A stretch of DNA of 64,000 nucleotides, taken from NCBI GenBank assembly GCA_021442155.1, contig CM038222.1, positions 18,734,923 to 18,798,922 of the forward strand. Reading direction: 5' to 3'. This document shows positions 23,812 through 35,500 of the stretch, one piece after another. Every line of letters starts with the position of its first letter. Positions within the stretch are counted from its first letter, which is position 1. Source of the DNA: Cymbidium sinense. Lineage: Eukaryota; Streptophyta; Magnoliopsida; Asparagales; Orchidaceae. The notes under the pieces were generated by a model. The model did not search any database. It was not told the DNA's origin and worked only from the letters and a program-made list of their open reading frames with translations. Made by a program: the position numbers and the translations under genes.

Positions 23812-24285
23812 CTAGTGGAGTCATCAACTTGACTACATCCTTACCCTTTGTACACACCGCCAAAGCTATTTATTCAAAATTCTTTAAAGTTGTTTTTTTA
23901 TTTTAATTTGTTTTGATTTAAGGAATGTGAAAGAGGTTTGCTAATCCTAACCCAATTCCCCATGTGTGAATTAATTTGGTTTAATGAAGAATATTTAGGT
24001 TTATTTTATGTTTTGATTAGGTCAAGGTATGTATTAAGTTAGTTAATTATTGCTTACCTATATCACCTTAAGTTAACTAACTAGTTAATAATAAGCCAAT
24101 ATGATATGCAACCACATGAAAAGTAAAATTGTAATGCTCCTAGAAAATGAAAGGGGCCTAATGCAATTGGCTAATGATTAATAGTTAATTAAACTTAAGG
24201 GATCTCACTTAATTACTATGGTGTTTTATTTTATTTCTCAAACTCTTTGGAAAAATTTTGAAAAATAAAAATTTTGGTATATGTT
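23812..24285. repeat. LTR-retroelement fragment, inverted partner at 34120-34490
   Basis: AT-rich noncoding sequence. Its reverse complement is recognisable at about 34120-34490: GGGCCTAATGCAATT and GATTAATAGTTAATTA near 24155-24190 match the complement of 34145-34200, and ACCTATATCACCTTAA at about 24056 matches near 34270. The opening words CCTAGTGGAGTCATCA and ACACACCGCCAAAGCT look like an LTR/internal junction of plant Gypsy elements, but I cannot confirm that. It shares no protein-coding signal. Confidence 0.6.
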
Positions 24286-25990
24286 GGGACACCACGTAGA
24301 TCCATAGATATTCTCATTAGGGTGATCGAGTACTACATTGAGGAATGATGTACTATCTCGAGAGACAGAAGTCACCATCCTACAACAACTCAAACCTGAC
24401 CTAGGGAGACTACTGAGTGAATGTTGTTAGGGACTTATGTCAACTCAAAAGTAGTGAGGATTAATTTTTTCTTAATTCATGTGATCTGATATGGTTTCTT
24501 TTGTTTAGTTAGATTTTGAATTGAGGACATATCCACTGGGGATGTCAGCTCGGCCAACTTCGATTGATTTAATTTATGGACCATGTCGATGTGCGATGGA
24601 CGCACTAAAATTTATGTCATATCAGACTTGTCCTATCTCAAATTTACAAATCCAAGGATAGTCTACTGGTCGTGGTGTAGAGCTAGTCAACCTAAAGGAT
24701 TGCCTTTCAGTGTGTAATAGCTATGCTAGGAAAAAGGCGTAGCAGACTTACATCTTATAAAGTAGGGAACAACCGCTGGGGTGACCTGTTGGTAGCACAA
24801 CAAATCAAACTAGACATTGAGATGACTATTGAGTGAATATCATTGGGGACTTATATGAACTAAAGAGTAGTCAGGCATATTATACAGGGGATCATTGCTG
24901 ACACTACCCTAAAGATAGGATACTTGCTTGGGAAAAGGTACCTCTAAGGTTGTCCTTCTATTCCACAAGTGAATATATTTTCTATTTATATGTTTGCATG
25001 GACCCTATTGGTGTGCGAGGGACCACACTGAGAAGGGGCTATGTCGGCCTTGAGGTATCTCAGATGTACTGGACCAAGGGAGAATCTGCACATCGATAGG
25101 ACAGATTCTCCAACCACAGGGGTGGTTACTAGCAAAGGGGAACTATACAATCTGATAGTAACCCGGGTAGTGTCTAAATGGGGTTACAAAGGATATGATC
25201 CAAATATAGTGCCCACAGGGGAGGTACAGCTAGGGGCATTATCCTGAGTTTTGCATAAAAACTTCTATAGGTGTACAGTGGCAATTTCAAGGAGAAAGCA
25301 TAATAGACTTATATTTTCCATGTATGGTGTATCCTAAGGTGCGAGAACCAACCAACCTAAGGTGTATCTGTCATCATAGTTAGAACCAACCAACCTAAAG
25401 TTCTTATCGGTCTGCAATGATCAATCTGAAAAGAATGTGAGTAGGCTTACAAATTTCTAAGATGAACTGATCATCGGGATAGTTTATCGTCAGCGAGACA
25501 TATGCTATCTGACCTGTAGCGATTACTAAATCGGGACCTCTGAGGAAGGACTGGACCTAGACTTCAAGTAGTTCAGAGGGAAGGATCCACTAGCTAACTT
25601 ATCCTAAACCTACTCGACCCCGTTAGTGCACGAAGGCTAATCCAAGAAGAAATCATACTAGACTCACATCCTCTTAAATGAATCAAACATGAGGTAGCTT
25701 ACCGGGCATGTAGTAAGGCCTACCAAACTAATAATTTGCTTGTTAGTGTGTAGTGGCCAAGGAAGGAAGGAAAGTGTTACAGACTTACATCCTCCAAAGT
25801 AAGAAGAACATTGGGGTGACACACTAGTAAATTAGCATGTCAATCCGACCTAGAGCAGCTAATGAGTGAGTGCCATTGGGGGTGTTATCTCAACTCAGAG
25901 TAGCCCAAGACAAAAGATATTTGTTTGTTTTATATGTTTATGTGTAGTTTGTGTTTGTGTTGTGTTGATGAAGGATAGGACGTCGCTCAG
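24286..25990 (-). other. Tat element A 3' noncoding region with repeated modules
   Basis: This lies downstream of integrase in element orientation. On the plus strand, near-repeated segments carry GGGGACTTAT/CAACTC, CAGACTTACATC and GGGGTGACCTG or GGGGTGACACAC words, for example at about 24430, 24740-24860 and 25770-25880, so it contains degenerate internal duplications. The same arrangement recurs at 59.5-61.2 kb. Long 3' spacers after pol are known in Tat elements. A 68-codon plus-strand frame at 25041-25247 is antisense to pol and not recognisable. Confidence 0.6.
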
Positions 25991-26015
25991 GCTCCTTACA
26001 CCTACCCTAAACACA

Positions 26016-27230
26016 TCATGGCGGGTTCACAAATAAGAATATTTTCAACATGGAAGAGATTGAATTTAAAATAGAATTTTTATTGATGTTAATTATTTTG
26101 AAACATGATTTATAATATTTCTTTAAGTAGAGCCCATTGATTAGAAGCATTGGGCACTCTCCCTTATGATTAATAAGCAGATAAGATTCTACTTGGTAGG
26201 CCTTCTCTATGGCAAAAGTGCTTTCCCAAGTGGGTTCAAACTTGCCTCCCATCTTATGACAGGTAACAATCGATCTCCTTAGAACTAAAATAAGCTCTTC
26301 TACTTAAAAAGCTCTAGGATGGACAAAATTATTATGATCTTGAATCATTTTACCTTTGTACAACTCGAGGTTTTGTCATGCCCGAAGGCATCTCTCCTCC
26401 AAACCTTCGATCTCTTCTAACCACAACTTGGCGTTCTGCTCTATTGTGATCTTGCTACTTACAACTATCCTAAGTTATGGGAGTTGTACTTCTAATGATT
26501 CAATGGCTTTGGACCCATTCACTAAGGAGAAAGGAGTAGACTAAGTTGGAGTTCTATACGTGGTATCGTAGGCCCACAAGGCTTCAACTAATTGCTCATG
26601 TCACTGTCGCTCTGTAGATGAGAGCTTTGTTGAAGGGTTCTGCTTAGCCATTTTCCTCGGGCAGTTGATGGTAGAATATCTCCAATCCATGCTCTCTCCA
26701 GGAAAAGTTGTTGATCTTAGTGCTCTTGAATGTAGTACCATTATCAAATATAATTCATCAAGGCACTCCGAACCTATATATAATATGGTTCCTAAAAAAC
26801 TAGTGCACATGCTGAGCTGTGACCTCTCTGATCAGAATCACCTTTGCCTATTTGGAAAAGTAGTCAGTAGCAGCTAAGATGAACCAATGACCCTTAGAAG
26901 GAGTATTAATCAAACCCACTATGTTGGTACCCAAACACTCGAATAGCCATGAGGCTAATATAGGATGTAGAATGTTGGATGGTTGATGTAGGACCACACC
27001 GTGTATTTGACACTAGAGGCATTTTCTAGCCATATCCATGATCATCGATGGCCAATAGTATCCTAGTATCTTGATCTTTGCTTTCATCTTCAAATCGGAT
27101 AGGTTGGCTCCACATAATCATGAGTGTACTTAGATCATGATCTTACAAGCTCCATGCTTGTCTAAATAATGTAACCACATCTGATCGAAAGACTACTGAT
27201 ACAAGACACCATCCACAAGAGCATTAAAAA
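26016..27230 (-). pseudogene. Tat element A integrase
   Basis: In minus-strand order: the HHCC zinc-binding region (27.2-27.0 kb) includes LCGAN...KILGYYWPSM and a Cys-rich end. The catalytic core has GHWFILAATDYFSK (about 26.9 kb, first Asp) and HIIYRFGVP...DNGTTFKS (about 26.75 kb, second Asp). The C-terminal segment KFEPTWE...YLLINHKGECPM (26.25-26.1 kb) has the GK-x-x-P-W-EGP-like shape of Gypsy integrases and ends LKKYY. Several stops interrupt it. The enzyme would insert element cDNA into chromosomes. Confidence 0.85.
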
Positions 27231-27479
27231 GATGAACTTGGAACTTCTCTTTAGGTAGTTTGCCTTTATTTAGGAAATCCATGAATGGTTTCCTCTAATC
27301 TAACTCATTATCCTTTTTGGCAATGGTAACCTCCCCTTCAAGAGTGTACTTTTTGATGTGTTCAAAATCAATAAGGGATAAGACTTATCTATTTTATACC
27401 TTTATTGATATGGACTCATCCTCCAGACATGCTAACTCGTTGACAGTCTTGGCTAAAGCATCACTACGATGTTCTCTCC

Positions 27480-27870
27480 TTGATGAATCTTATAAATGAT
27501 AACCTCTGAGATTTGGGCCAACAACTTCATGGTGTACTTATGGTGGTGATGGAGCTTAGGCTTTATAACCTTCTAAGACTCAATGATTTGGTTGATAATT
27601 AGCTGAGAATCCCCAAAGATGTTGATAATTTGGATGTTTAGAGTAACAACTAACTCCATATTAACAATCAGAGCCTCATATTTGGCTTAATTATTGGTGC
27701 AAGGATTGGACAAATGATATGAGAATCTCATCACATCATGGTCCAGAGTTAAGAGAACTATTCCTACCTTTTCCTTTCCTAGAATAATAGATTATAGTTC
27801 TTCTCCTCTTTAAGAGGAAGCCGCACCATCAAAGTACATCTCCCAACGGTGAATGCTAGTATCCCATAAG
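27480..27870 (-). pseudogene. Tat element A second (archaeal-type) RNase H
   Basis: On the minus strand this opens with HRWEMYFDGAASS, the first catalytic Asp of the aRNH domain in Tat elements, then CTNN-AKYEALIV (Glu position), FGDSQLIINQI (third acidic position) and a final HQGEHRSDALAK (His and Asp). A few stops and one insertion interrupt it. In Tat elements this domain lies between the retroviral-type RNase H and integrase, as here. It is the main basis for the lineage call. Confidence 0.85.
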
Positions 27871-28047
27871 TTCATGATTTGTTCATCTGGGAGATCATCA
27901 CTAGCTAGAGAGTCGGCGGGAAGTGGGTGTGCTACTATGTAATCCATTAGAGCTTGTCCTTTCACTGCATAGAGGGGTACAAAATTGTGAGAGGATCATG
28001 GACTGTCGTTCCAACAGTCCGGATAGCATCAACCTTATCATGAGATA

Positions 28048-29130
28048 CTATAGTGGATTGATCCTAGAGATTAATTTCACCTTATGAAAAAGCATGTAGT
28101 GTTGTAGCTTTTGGGATGTAAAGATTAAAGCTAGGCAATGCTTCTCAATGAGTGAATAATTAACCTCAACATGGATTAGATGATGGCTGAGGTAGTAGAG
28201 TTCATTTTCCTTCCCTTCGTCATTGACTTGGGCCAACAAAGAACCAATGCAACAATGTAAAGTATGAGTGGCTTGCCTGGGATAGTGGTTGCTAGAATCG
28301 ACAACATCATCAAGCATTGCTTGATGTCTTCAAAGGCATGCTCACATTTGTCATCCCACTTGAACTTGGCTTCCTTTTGAAAACTCGAGAATATCGACAT
28401 CACTGAGTTGGATATAAAGCATCTTAGATATGCCAACTGCCTTTGGAATGATTTGAGTTGAGTTAAACTTTTAAGGGGCAGCATTTATAATATTGCTTTA
28501 ATTATCTTTGGATAGATTTTGATTCCTAGTGTTGGACAATAAACCCAAGCAATTTCCCAGAAGCTACTCTGAATGCACACTTCAGGGGGTTCATTTTGAG
28601 GTTAAATTATCTTAATTGTTCAAAAACTACTCTCAAATCAAAAAGATGGTCTTCCTTATCTCTACTTTTGATCATGATATCATCGACATAGAACTTGACT
28701 TGATGATGAATGAGTTTGTCGAAGATTCAAGTCATAGCCCGTTGGAATGTAGCATCAACATTTTTAAGGCTGAAAGGCATGACTTTATAGCAATATATTC
28801 GATTCTAAAAGCGTGTTTCTTTTATCTTCAGGGGCCATCTTTATTTGGTTATATCAAGATGAGCCATCCATGAAAGAGAAGACTACATGAGATGAGGCAA
28901 TGTCCACCATCAGCTACAAGATTGGTAGTGGAATTTTATCTTTTGGACATGACTTATTTAAATCTATAAAATTGACACATATGAGAATTTGGCCATTCAT
29001 TCTCTTAACTGGGATGACGTTGGCAAACTAGGTAGGGTATTTTTCTTCTCAGATGAAGCCAACTTCGATCAATTTCTTAACTTCATAAATGACCTATTAT
29101 TCTATGTCTAATCACATGCATCTAGGAGCT
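28048..29130 (-). pseudogene. Tat element A reverse transcriptase and first RNase H
   Basis: RT in minus-strand order: a KYPT-FANVIPVKRMNGQ segment at about 29.03 kb, CVNFIDLNKSCPKDKIPLP at about 28.97 kb, FSFMDGSS-YNQIKM at about 28.86 kb, MPFSLKN at about 28.78 kb and the intact catalytic YVDDIMIKS at about 28.68 kb. The connection (28.48-28.32 kb) reads RQLAYLRCFISN and KFKWDDKCEHAFEDIKQ. RNase H (28.32-28.05 kb) has LLAQVNDEGKENELYYLS and IEKHCLALIF, ending LISRINPL. Several frame breaks separate these blocks. Confidence 0.88.
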
Positions 29131-29139
29131 TCTTGATAG

Positions 29140-30787
29140 GGTTGGTAGTAGACTCTATTGCTAGTTTATGGATTAGTACGTCTAGAGCCAATCTAGGCAT
29201 CTCTTCATAACTCCTTGCAAATCAGTCCTTAAACTCAGTTAATAGCCTAACTAACCCATTGGTTTCAATTTCATTCAACAAAGAACTGATGCAAGTTAGG
29301 TGTGGATCTTCTTCAGTTCTAAGTTGATTTCCTTGAGCTCGTCGATGGCTGACTTGATGTCTTCTTCAAACTCTAGTGGTGCATCTTTGACTTAAAAATC
29401 ATCTAGATCATCTGAAGTTTCTAAGCACAACTCCTCAAATGAGTTAATGTGATTTGGAAAGAACCTATCAGATTTCAAATGATTTGTGATGACTAACCAG
29501 TAATCATCAATATTGACTGGACCCATTGTACTGGATCCTAGTCTCGATCTTGATTAAGAGATTTTGTATTAGTTCTGCCATATTCTTTAGAAGTAGTCTA
29601 ACCTATGTTTTGACCAAGTATGTGGGATTAACCCTTTCTTTGCTAAATTATGAACATAAGACAAGTACCAATCAAAAAGTTATTCTATTAAATCTTTATA
29701 TAAATCATCCTCAAGTTCTACATGAACTTCTTGACTTGAAGATGATGCTCCTAGAAAGAACCTCTCAGTCTTCACACCTATGGATGACTTAGGGGCTTCC
29801 TTAACTACCAAACCCTCAGCTTTTTGAGAGGAAAGTGGGGTTAGAGCTAAGGTTCCCAATTGATGCCTAATTGTTTCACATATAGACTTGGATACATTTA
29901 CTCTTTGCTTTGGAGCACGGTCTTCATCGCTATATGGCTCAAGTGTCACCTCCAAGGGAATCTACTACTAAGAAGAGCTGCCTGGTGTACTAACCATATA
30001 AGACTCATCTTATGAACTAGATTTTAAGTCTATATGGATAGCAGGTGTACTCCTAGCAGCTAGGACATATCTTCTATTGGGTGGCCAATAAGGAGGTTTT
30101 CCACCCCTGGGACTACCTCTGAACTGCCTCTTCCTCTGCTTGGTGGAGGTCAGGTCGTCCTACCCATATGATCGAATGGAGTAATGAACTATGGGTTGAA
30201 TCTATTGTCAAGCTCCACTTACTCCTCCAAGTCTATTTCTACTCCATTTTATTTTCTTTTTCATTTTCTCTTTGCTTTTCTTTCTCTTTTTCTTTTTTTA
30301 TTTTTCTTTTATTTTTAATCATTGGCCAAGTTTGTGAGAATATACTTGTTGATTTTGAGAGAGGAAGTAAGCCACATCCTCATATATGCTGACCTCATGA
30401 ACTATAAATTGCTTAGGATCTCCTTTGACACAGTAGATGATCCCACCTATCACGAACTTCATACACTGATGTAGAGAGGATGGAACTATCTTGTTCTCAT
30501 GTATGCATGGTCTCCCAAGAAAAGTGTTGAAAGATGTATCCGAGTCTATAATGAAAAAATTAGTATCGATCTTCCCATCATCTATCTCCAAGGGCAACAC
30601 TATGGAGCCAAAGGCCTGTTGACCTCACTTTTGGAGTGTAGATTAAATCTTCCCATCTTAGACTTAGGAGTGTTCTAGACACTAAGACTTTCCTAGTCCC
30701 CCTTCCTAAGCCATATGACCTATCCCATGGACTTACCCATATTTTAATCCAAATCAATCCAAAATCAATTAATTTTCTTATAATCAA
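29140..30787 (-). pseudogene. Tat element A protease/pol N-terminal remnant
   Basis: The clearest block is 30319-30600: LPLEIDDGKIDTNFFIIDSD, then TFLGRPCIHENKIVPSSLHQ, the flap-to-C-terminal half of a Gypsy aspartic protease (the xFLGRPWIH motif). The DTG active site itself is not seen. A 92-residue frame at 29680-29955 is acidic and charged linker-like sequence. The interval 30230-30330 is a CT-rich low-complexity tract on the plus strand. This region probably linked gag/protease to RT, but it is too eroded to assign fully. Confidence 0.7.
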
Positions 30788-30810
30788 TTTGTATCTTCAA
30801 TCATCTTCCT

Positions 30811-32250
30811 AAATATAAATCAAATCTACATTTAAATGATCAAAACTAAATCAACCTAAATCAAATTAAATAAAAACCCTTCATAAGCTAAATAACCTAT
30901 CTCATGGACTTAGATAAATATTAATCCAAATCAAGTCAAACTCAATTAATTTTCTCACAAATAAATCTTATTTTCAATCAACTTCTCAAATTTAAATGAA
31001 ATATACATCTAAATCATCAAAACAAAATCAAACAAAATCAAAATTCAAGTTCAATAGACTTAGCCAAAGTCCTTCATTCCAAAACCAAAATTTAATTGAT
31101 TTTCTCATGAATCAATTATTCCTTCAATCATATTAACAAATATAAATGAAATCTACAATCATCAAGCCAAACATAAATCAACCCAAGTCAAACCCAACTT
31201 AACCCTTTTAACTCAAAATGTTCAAATGAACTAAAACCGTTTAAGCCAATTATAATTGAATTTATATATCAATCCCCATAAATAAACTCAACTAAATTAA
31301 ACTCAACCCAAAATCAAGCCAACTAAACCCAATTGGTCCACTTGACCCAAAGTCACCAATTTGACCTATTTGAGCCAAGTTCTAATCCTACATAAATTAG
31401 ATTGAACCAAGCCCATCAAAACCTCCCATCATGATTGTTGATCACCCTAAGTTGATTAATTATCAAAAATTAGGTCAAACCAAGTCAACTTGGTCATTTG
31501 ACAAAGTCAACCCCTTAACCAATATGAGCCCAAACTAGCCAAATTGCAACCTAAACCAAATCCCTTGAAACTAATGATTCATACCAAATCAAAATCAATA
31601 TTTGAATATGACTTCACCTTCAATTGAGTTAAACCAAACCAATTGGCCCTTTTTACCCAAGTTGACCCAAGTTGACCCAAATTGACCTAAAAGATCAAAT
31701 TGGGTGAAATCAAAATATAAACCAAATTGATTGCAACTAATGGCTCAAGTTCATTCCAAATTGATTGATGAACTTGAACAAAGCCATGATTGGATCCAAT
31801 TGAACCTAATTGACCTACTTAGCCCAAATTGACCAAAAGGTTCAAGTTTATCTAAATCAAAACCAAATCCAAATTAATTGAAACCAAAGCCTACAATCAT
31901 CTTCAATTGGTCAACTAAACCCAAACCAACACCGAACCCAAGCCAATTTGGCCAAGTTTGTCAAATTGGTCAACTTAACCCATTTGACCCAAGTGAATTG
32001 AAATGAGCCAAAATCAAATCTAAGCCAAACTAAACCAAACCAATTGAACCAAATCATCCCAAATGATCGTATGAACTTAACCCAACCATTGGTTTGACCC
32101 AATTTGACCATTTGGTCAACTTGATCCAACCTAACCCAATTTGACCTAAATAAGTCAAATTGAGCCAAAACTAACCAAATTGGCTCTAATTGACTTGAAA
32201 TTTGGGCTAAGCCACTTTTGGCTCATTTCAAATCTACCCAAATCAAATCC
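30811..32250. other. AT-rich noncoding stretch with many TTGACC words
   Basis: No coding sequence is seen. From about 30830 to 31300 short blocks such as AATCAATTAATTTTCT recur at about 100 bp spacing (30755, 30945, 31090). From about 31320 to 32210 degenerate TTGACCCAA words recur on both strands; by hand I count about 15 TTGACC/GGTCAA and four TTGACT/AGTCAA. It lies just upstream of the Tat pol on the minus strand, or downstream of another nested element. Its role is unknown. Confidence 0.6.
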
Positions 32251-33480
32251 AATGCCAAATGATAATTTGATCCTTGGGTCAAAGGCATCACATGATACAA
32301 ATCACCCATGTAAGTGGTCTTTTCCATTCTTTGGCCACTTGGTACTCTCCCAATGGTCCACCTAGACACCCAGGATATTTCCCAACCTAAGCTAATGGGT
32401 GGTTGGGTCAGCCATGACCCATGGGAGATGAAATCACCTTTCCCTCCCCGTTGGAGCATTTGAAACCCATATGACACCCATGATTCCTCCTTGGCAGCCA
32501 CCTCCACACCTTCAACCAACCAAGCAGAGCCAAGTCACCTCCTCCCTACCGCCTCTAGAAGCTAAACCTAATCCCACCATCCAATCAAGATGAATGGGAG
32601 TATACACCCTCCTCATTTCCACTCAAACACACAAAAATCATTCCTCATATCCCTAGTTACCCACGAAGAACCGCTACAGCTAATCCTTAAGCTCCCAAGC
32701 TCGTTCCTAGATCAAAAAAAGCCATTCTCATCCGTCCCAAAATATGACACTCACATTTTTGACCTAACTTTTCCATTTCTCTATCAAACTCAAATTAACT
32801 TTGCACTCACCTTCCCTAGGCCTCATCGAGCAAGAATTAATCATCTCCTAAGCTTCCCAAGCACCAGAGGTGGGACTTCGATCAAAGTAGAGCTCCAAAT
32901 CATCAGTGCATGGCCTTCTGAGTGAACATTGAGGAATTGATCCAATTACTACTCAACAGGGCTTTATCTCCACTAGATGAAGCTTCCTCAATCATTTGAG
33001 CTACTAGTCCTAAGCTCTTATGAGGTATGATTTTAAAATCGATCCTTTGGCAAAAATGGGTTGGAGCTTTTTGAAGAAAACTTGCATCTCATGTGATCTT
33101 GACTATTAGATCACTTTCGATCAATGTCATGAAGGTGTGGGATCTTTTTGGAGTTTATATAAGCAATAGTAAGCTCAGATTAAGTGAGGAATGGCAGACG
33201 GACTCCATTCTCCTTCATTCTCATGACCTTAGATCACAAACCGTTCACTCTGTGTGATCAGAATGGATGGTTATGATTAAATCCACAAGATCGATCTGAT
33301 TTAATCCTATTAAGCTATAGGATTAATCATAGTCATACAATCTTAAATCGAACGACAGATAAGAAAGCACGTCCGCCGTCACCATGTAGGCACTAAGTCG
33401 AATATGTTTTAAGTAGCCAATCCTGTGGTGCCATGTGGAAAGCATGTCGTGTTAGCGTACCATGTGGTACTGATAGGATT
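32251..33480. other. LTR/leader-like noncoding sequence
   Basis: C-rich plus-strand sequence (32.3-32.9 kb) resembles LTR or leader sequence of plant Gypsy elements in base composition. Open frames on both strands (for example 32223-32519 minus and 32590-32925 plus) have no recognisable domain and overlap each other. 33180-33480 has promoter-proximal features, including the TATA-like site listed separately. No PBS or PPT could be fixed. Confidence 0.45.
33156..33163 (+). promoter_or_regulatory. TATA-like box in LTR-like sequence
   Basis: TATATAAG is a good plant TATA match, about 30-40 bp upstream of a mixed region that could hold a start site. A second, weaker one (CTATAAATA) occurs near 33527. 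In AT-rich DNA such matches are expected by chance, so this is only a candidate LTR promoter. Confidence 0.25.
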
Positions 33481-34862
33481 AGGCTTTAATTAGGCTTAAT
33501 TAATCAATTTTAATGGTTGAAATTTCTATAAATAATAAAAGTCATAGAGATATCAAAAAATTGCAAATAAATACTCATTTTAAAGGTATTTCAGAAGAGA
33601 ATTAATTAAAAATGATCTTCACTAATTTTGAATAGTAATTAAGGTTTAATTAATGTTTAATTTCAACATTAATTAGCTTAATTACTCTTAATTATTTGAA
33701 CAATTAATCCCAAATTTTGTTGGTAAATATAATGGGATGACCTCTACCTCCAATGAGTTTCTTAAGATTTATTTCTTACTTAGGTAGGATAATGAAGTAA
33801 ATAAACCTTAACTACTCTTTTAAGTTAATTAATGATTATTTAATCCCTTGAATAGTAATAAATTGGTTAATTAAGTTTATTAATCATTGTTCAATAGTAA
33901 GTGAACTAAGGAATAGAGTTGGGACCCCTTTCTCTAAGTTCATTTCACAATTTTTTAAAATGAAATTAATTAAGATTTAATTAATTAATTAAATTTGTTA
34001 ATCAAATTGAAATCATAATTACATCAGACCTTAATTAATTAAATCATGGGGTAGATCTGTAGGTGTTTAATAACCTAAATAAGTTTAATGAAATTATGAT
34101 TACTCCACATGTATGTGAAATTAATAAGAGTAATAAATTAAGTCCCTTAATCTAATTAACTATTAATCATGAGCTAATTGCATTAGGCCCTTATTATTTC
34201 CTAGGATCATTGCAAGTTTATTTTCAATGTATATCATGTTGGCTCATAATTATTTAGTTAATTACTTTAAGGTGACATAGGTAAGGGTAATTAATTCATC
34301 TAATTAATGGTTCAACTTAATTAACCCCTAAAATCAACTAAATTACATTTCTTTAAATTAAATCAAATCACTAATGTGGGAATTGGTTTAAAACAACAAG
34401 TTATGATTTCTCTTCTCCTCTTTAAATCAAATCAAATCACATCAAATCCAAAACTTAATTAATAAAGAAGCTTTGGTTTACTTTAAATAATCTTATTTGA
34501 TTTGATTGTCCTTAAGTACTAGTTTGGTTGAATGAATCACATGCTTATATGTCCTCTTTCAAATCATATTAAATTTGGTATGTCATTTGAATTCATGCAT
34601 CCATCTTTTCAAAATCAAGTAAAATAAAATGAATTTCCTTTCTGTAAGCTTGCATGTGTTGATTTAATTTAATATTTTCATGGCTATTATCACTATTAAA
34701 TCTACATTTATTTTCCAAATGCTAATAAATGAATAATAATGTGTTATGATGCTAGTTATAAATACATAAGAAATGCATGTGCTTATAGCTTAAGTGTATG
34801 AATGTTGAGTTCTCTTTCCTCTATTTAAGTGTTGATTTATATAAGATTGAATGGTAATGGGT
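33481..34862. other. AT-rich noncoding retroelement debris
   Basis: Many TTAATTAA-type words (33.6-34.1 kb), no coding frame. 34120-34490 is the inverted counterpart of 23812-24285. CTTTAAATAATCTTATT at about 34484-34500 also has an inverted match near 35742-35760 (AATAAGATTATTTAAAG), so fragments of the same family occur in both orientations here. Confidence 0.55.
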
Positions 34863-35500
34863 ATATATTTTGGACATCCTGGGAACACGAAGCTTTAGCT
34901 AGCCCCAAGGAGGTCATTTAATTACCTCACTTCTCTGGTTTAACAATGACACATACCCATTTGATTTCATTCTTATGTAATTCAACATTATAAATTGGAT
35001 AGAGCTTTAATTTATATATATAAATGATTAAATCAAAAAAATATACAATCTTTGCATGGTTTTCTTTCCTTCATTTATGTATACATCCATGTGTGTCCAA
35101 GAAAAGCAAGCATATAGTCTAGACATCCCGGGAATACAAGGCTTTAGTTAGTCTTAAGGAGGTCATTTAATTACCCCACTTTCGTAGTTTAACAATGACA
35201 TGTACTTGCCTATATCTTTGTTCATGTATATGTATATGTGATTAGTGAATGAAAATCCCATTTTACATTAAAATTGCATGCATTCATAATTGACTAAGTG
35301 GTTGAATTAATTAGCCATATGATTTGGAGCTTACTTCCTATGTTTATGTATAGGAATTTACATATGTTTGAATGCAAATAGGTTTATAGTCTGGACATCT
35401 GAGAATATGAGGCTTTAGCTATCTCCAAGGAGATCATTTGATTGCCTCACTTCATTGGTTTAACAATGACACATTCCTATTTAATTTCATTCTTATGTCC
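34863..35500 (+). repeat. Tandem repeat, three units of about 250-280 bp
   Basis: Units start near 34863, 35114 and 35391. Each holds GGACATC or AGACATC, a GGGAA(C/T)AC-like word, GGCTTTAG or AGCTTTAG, then CAAGGAGGTCATTTAATTAC, a CTCACTT word and GGTTTAACAATGACA. The segment between repeats drifts. Spacing is 251 and 277 bp. There is no coding frame across the units. It may be a subrepeat of an LTR or untranslated region. Confidence 0.85.

Larger units (their letters stand above)
24286..30810 (-). mobile_element. Ty3/Gypsy Tat-lineage element A (degenerate)
   Basis: Read on the minus strand, the order from 30.8 to 26.0 kb is protease remnant, RT, RNase H, a second (archaeal-type) RNase H, and integrase. 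The extra RNase H between RNH and integrase is diagnostic of the plant Tat lineage (Ogre, Retand, Grande and relatives). A 1.7 kb noncoding region follows integrase. A colinear second copy lies at about 59.5-64.0 kb on the same strand. Frequent stops and frame shifts show great age. The paired LTRs could not be delimited by eye. Confidence 0.85.

Noticed and set aside
25041..25247. Antisense ORF of a Tat element
   Set aside because: Antisense ORFs are known in some Tat relatives, but this 68-codon frame is not kept open in element B and matches nothing recognisable.
32223..32925. Overlapping frames on both strands as genes
   Set aside because: No domain, overlapping in opposite directions in a C-rich LTR-like segment, and no second copy to support them.
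34863..35500. CRISPR-like array
   Set aside because: Three long degenerate units with uneven spacing in a plant genome. An ordinary tandem repeat.
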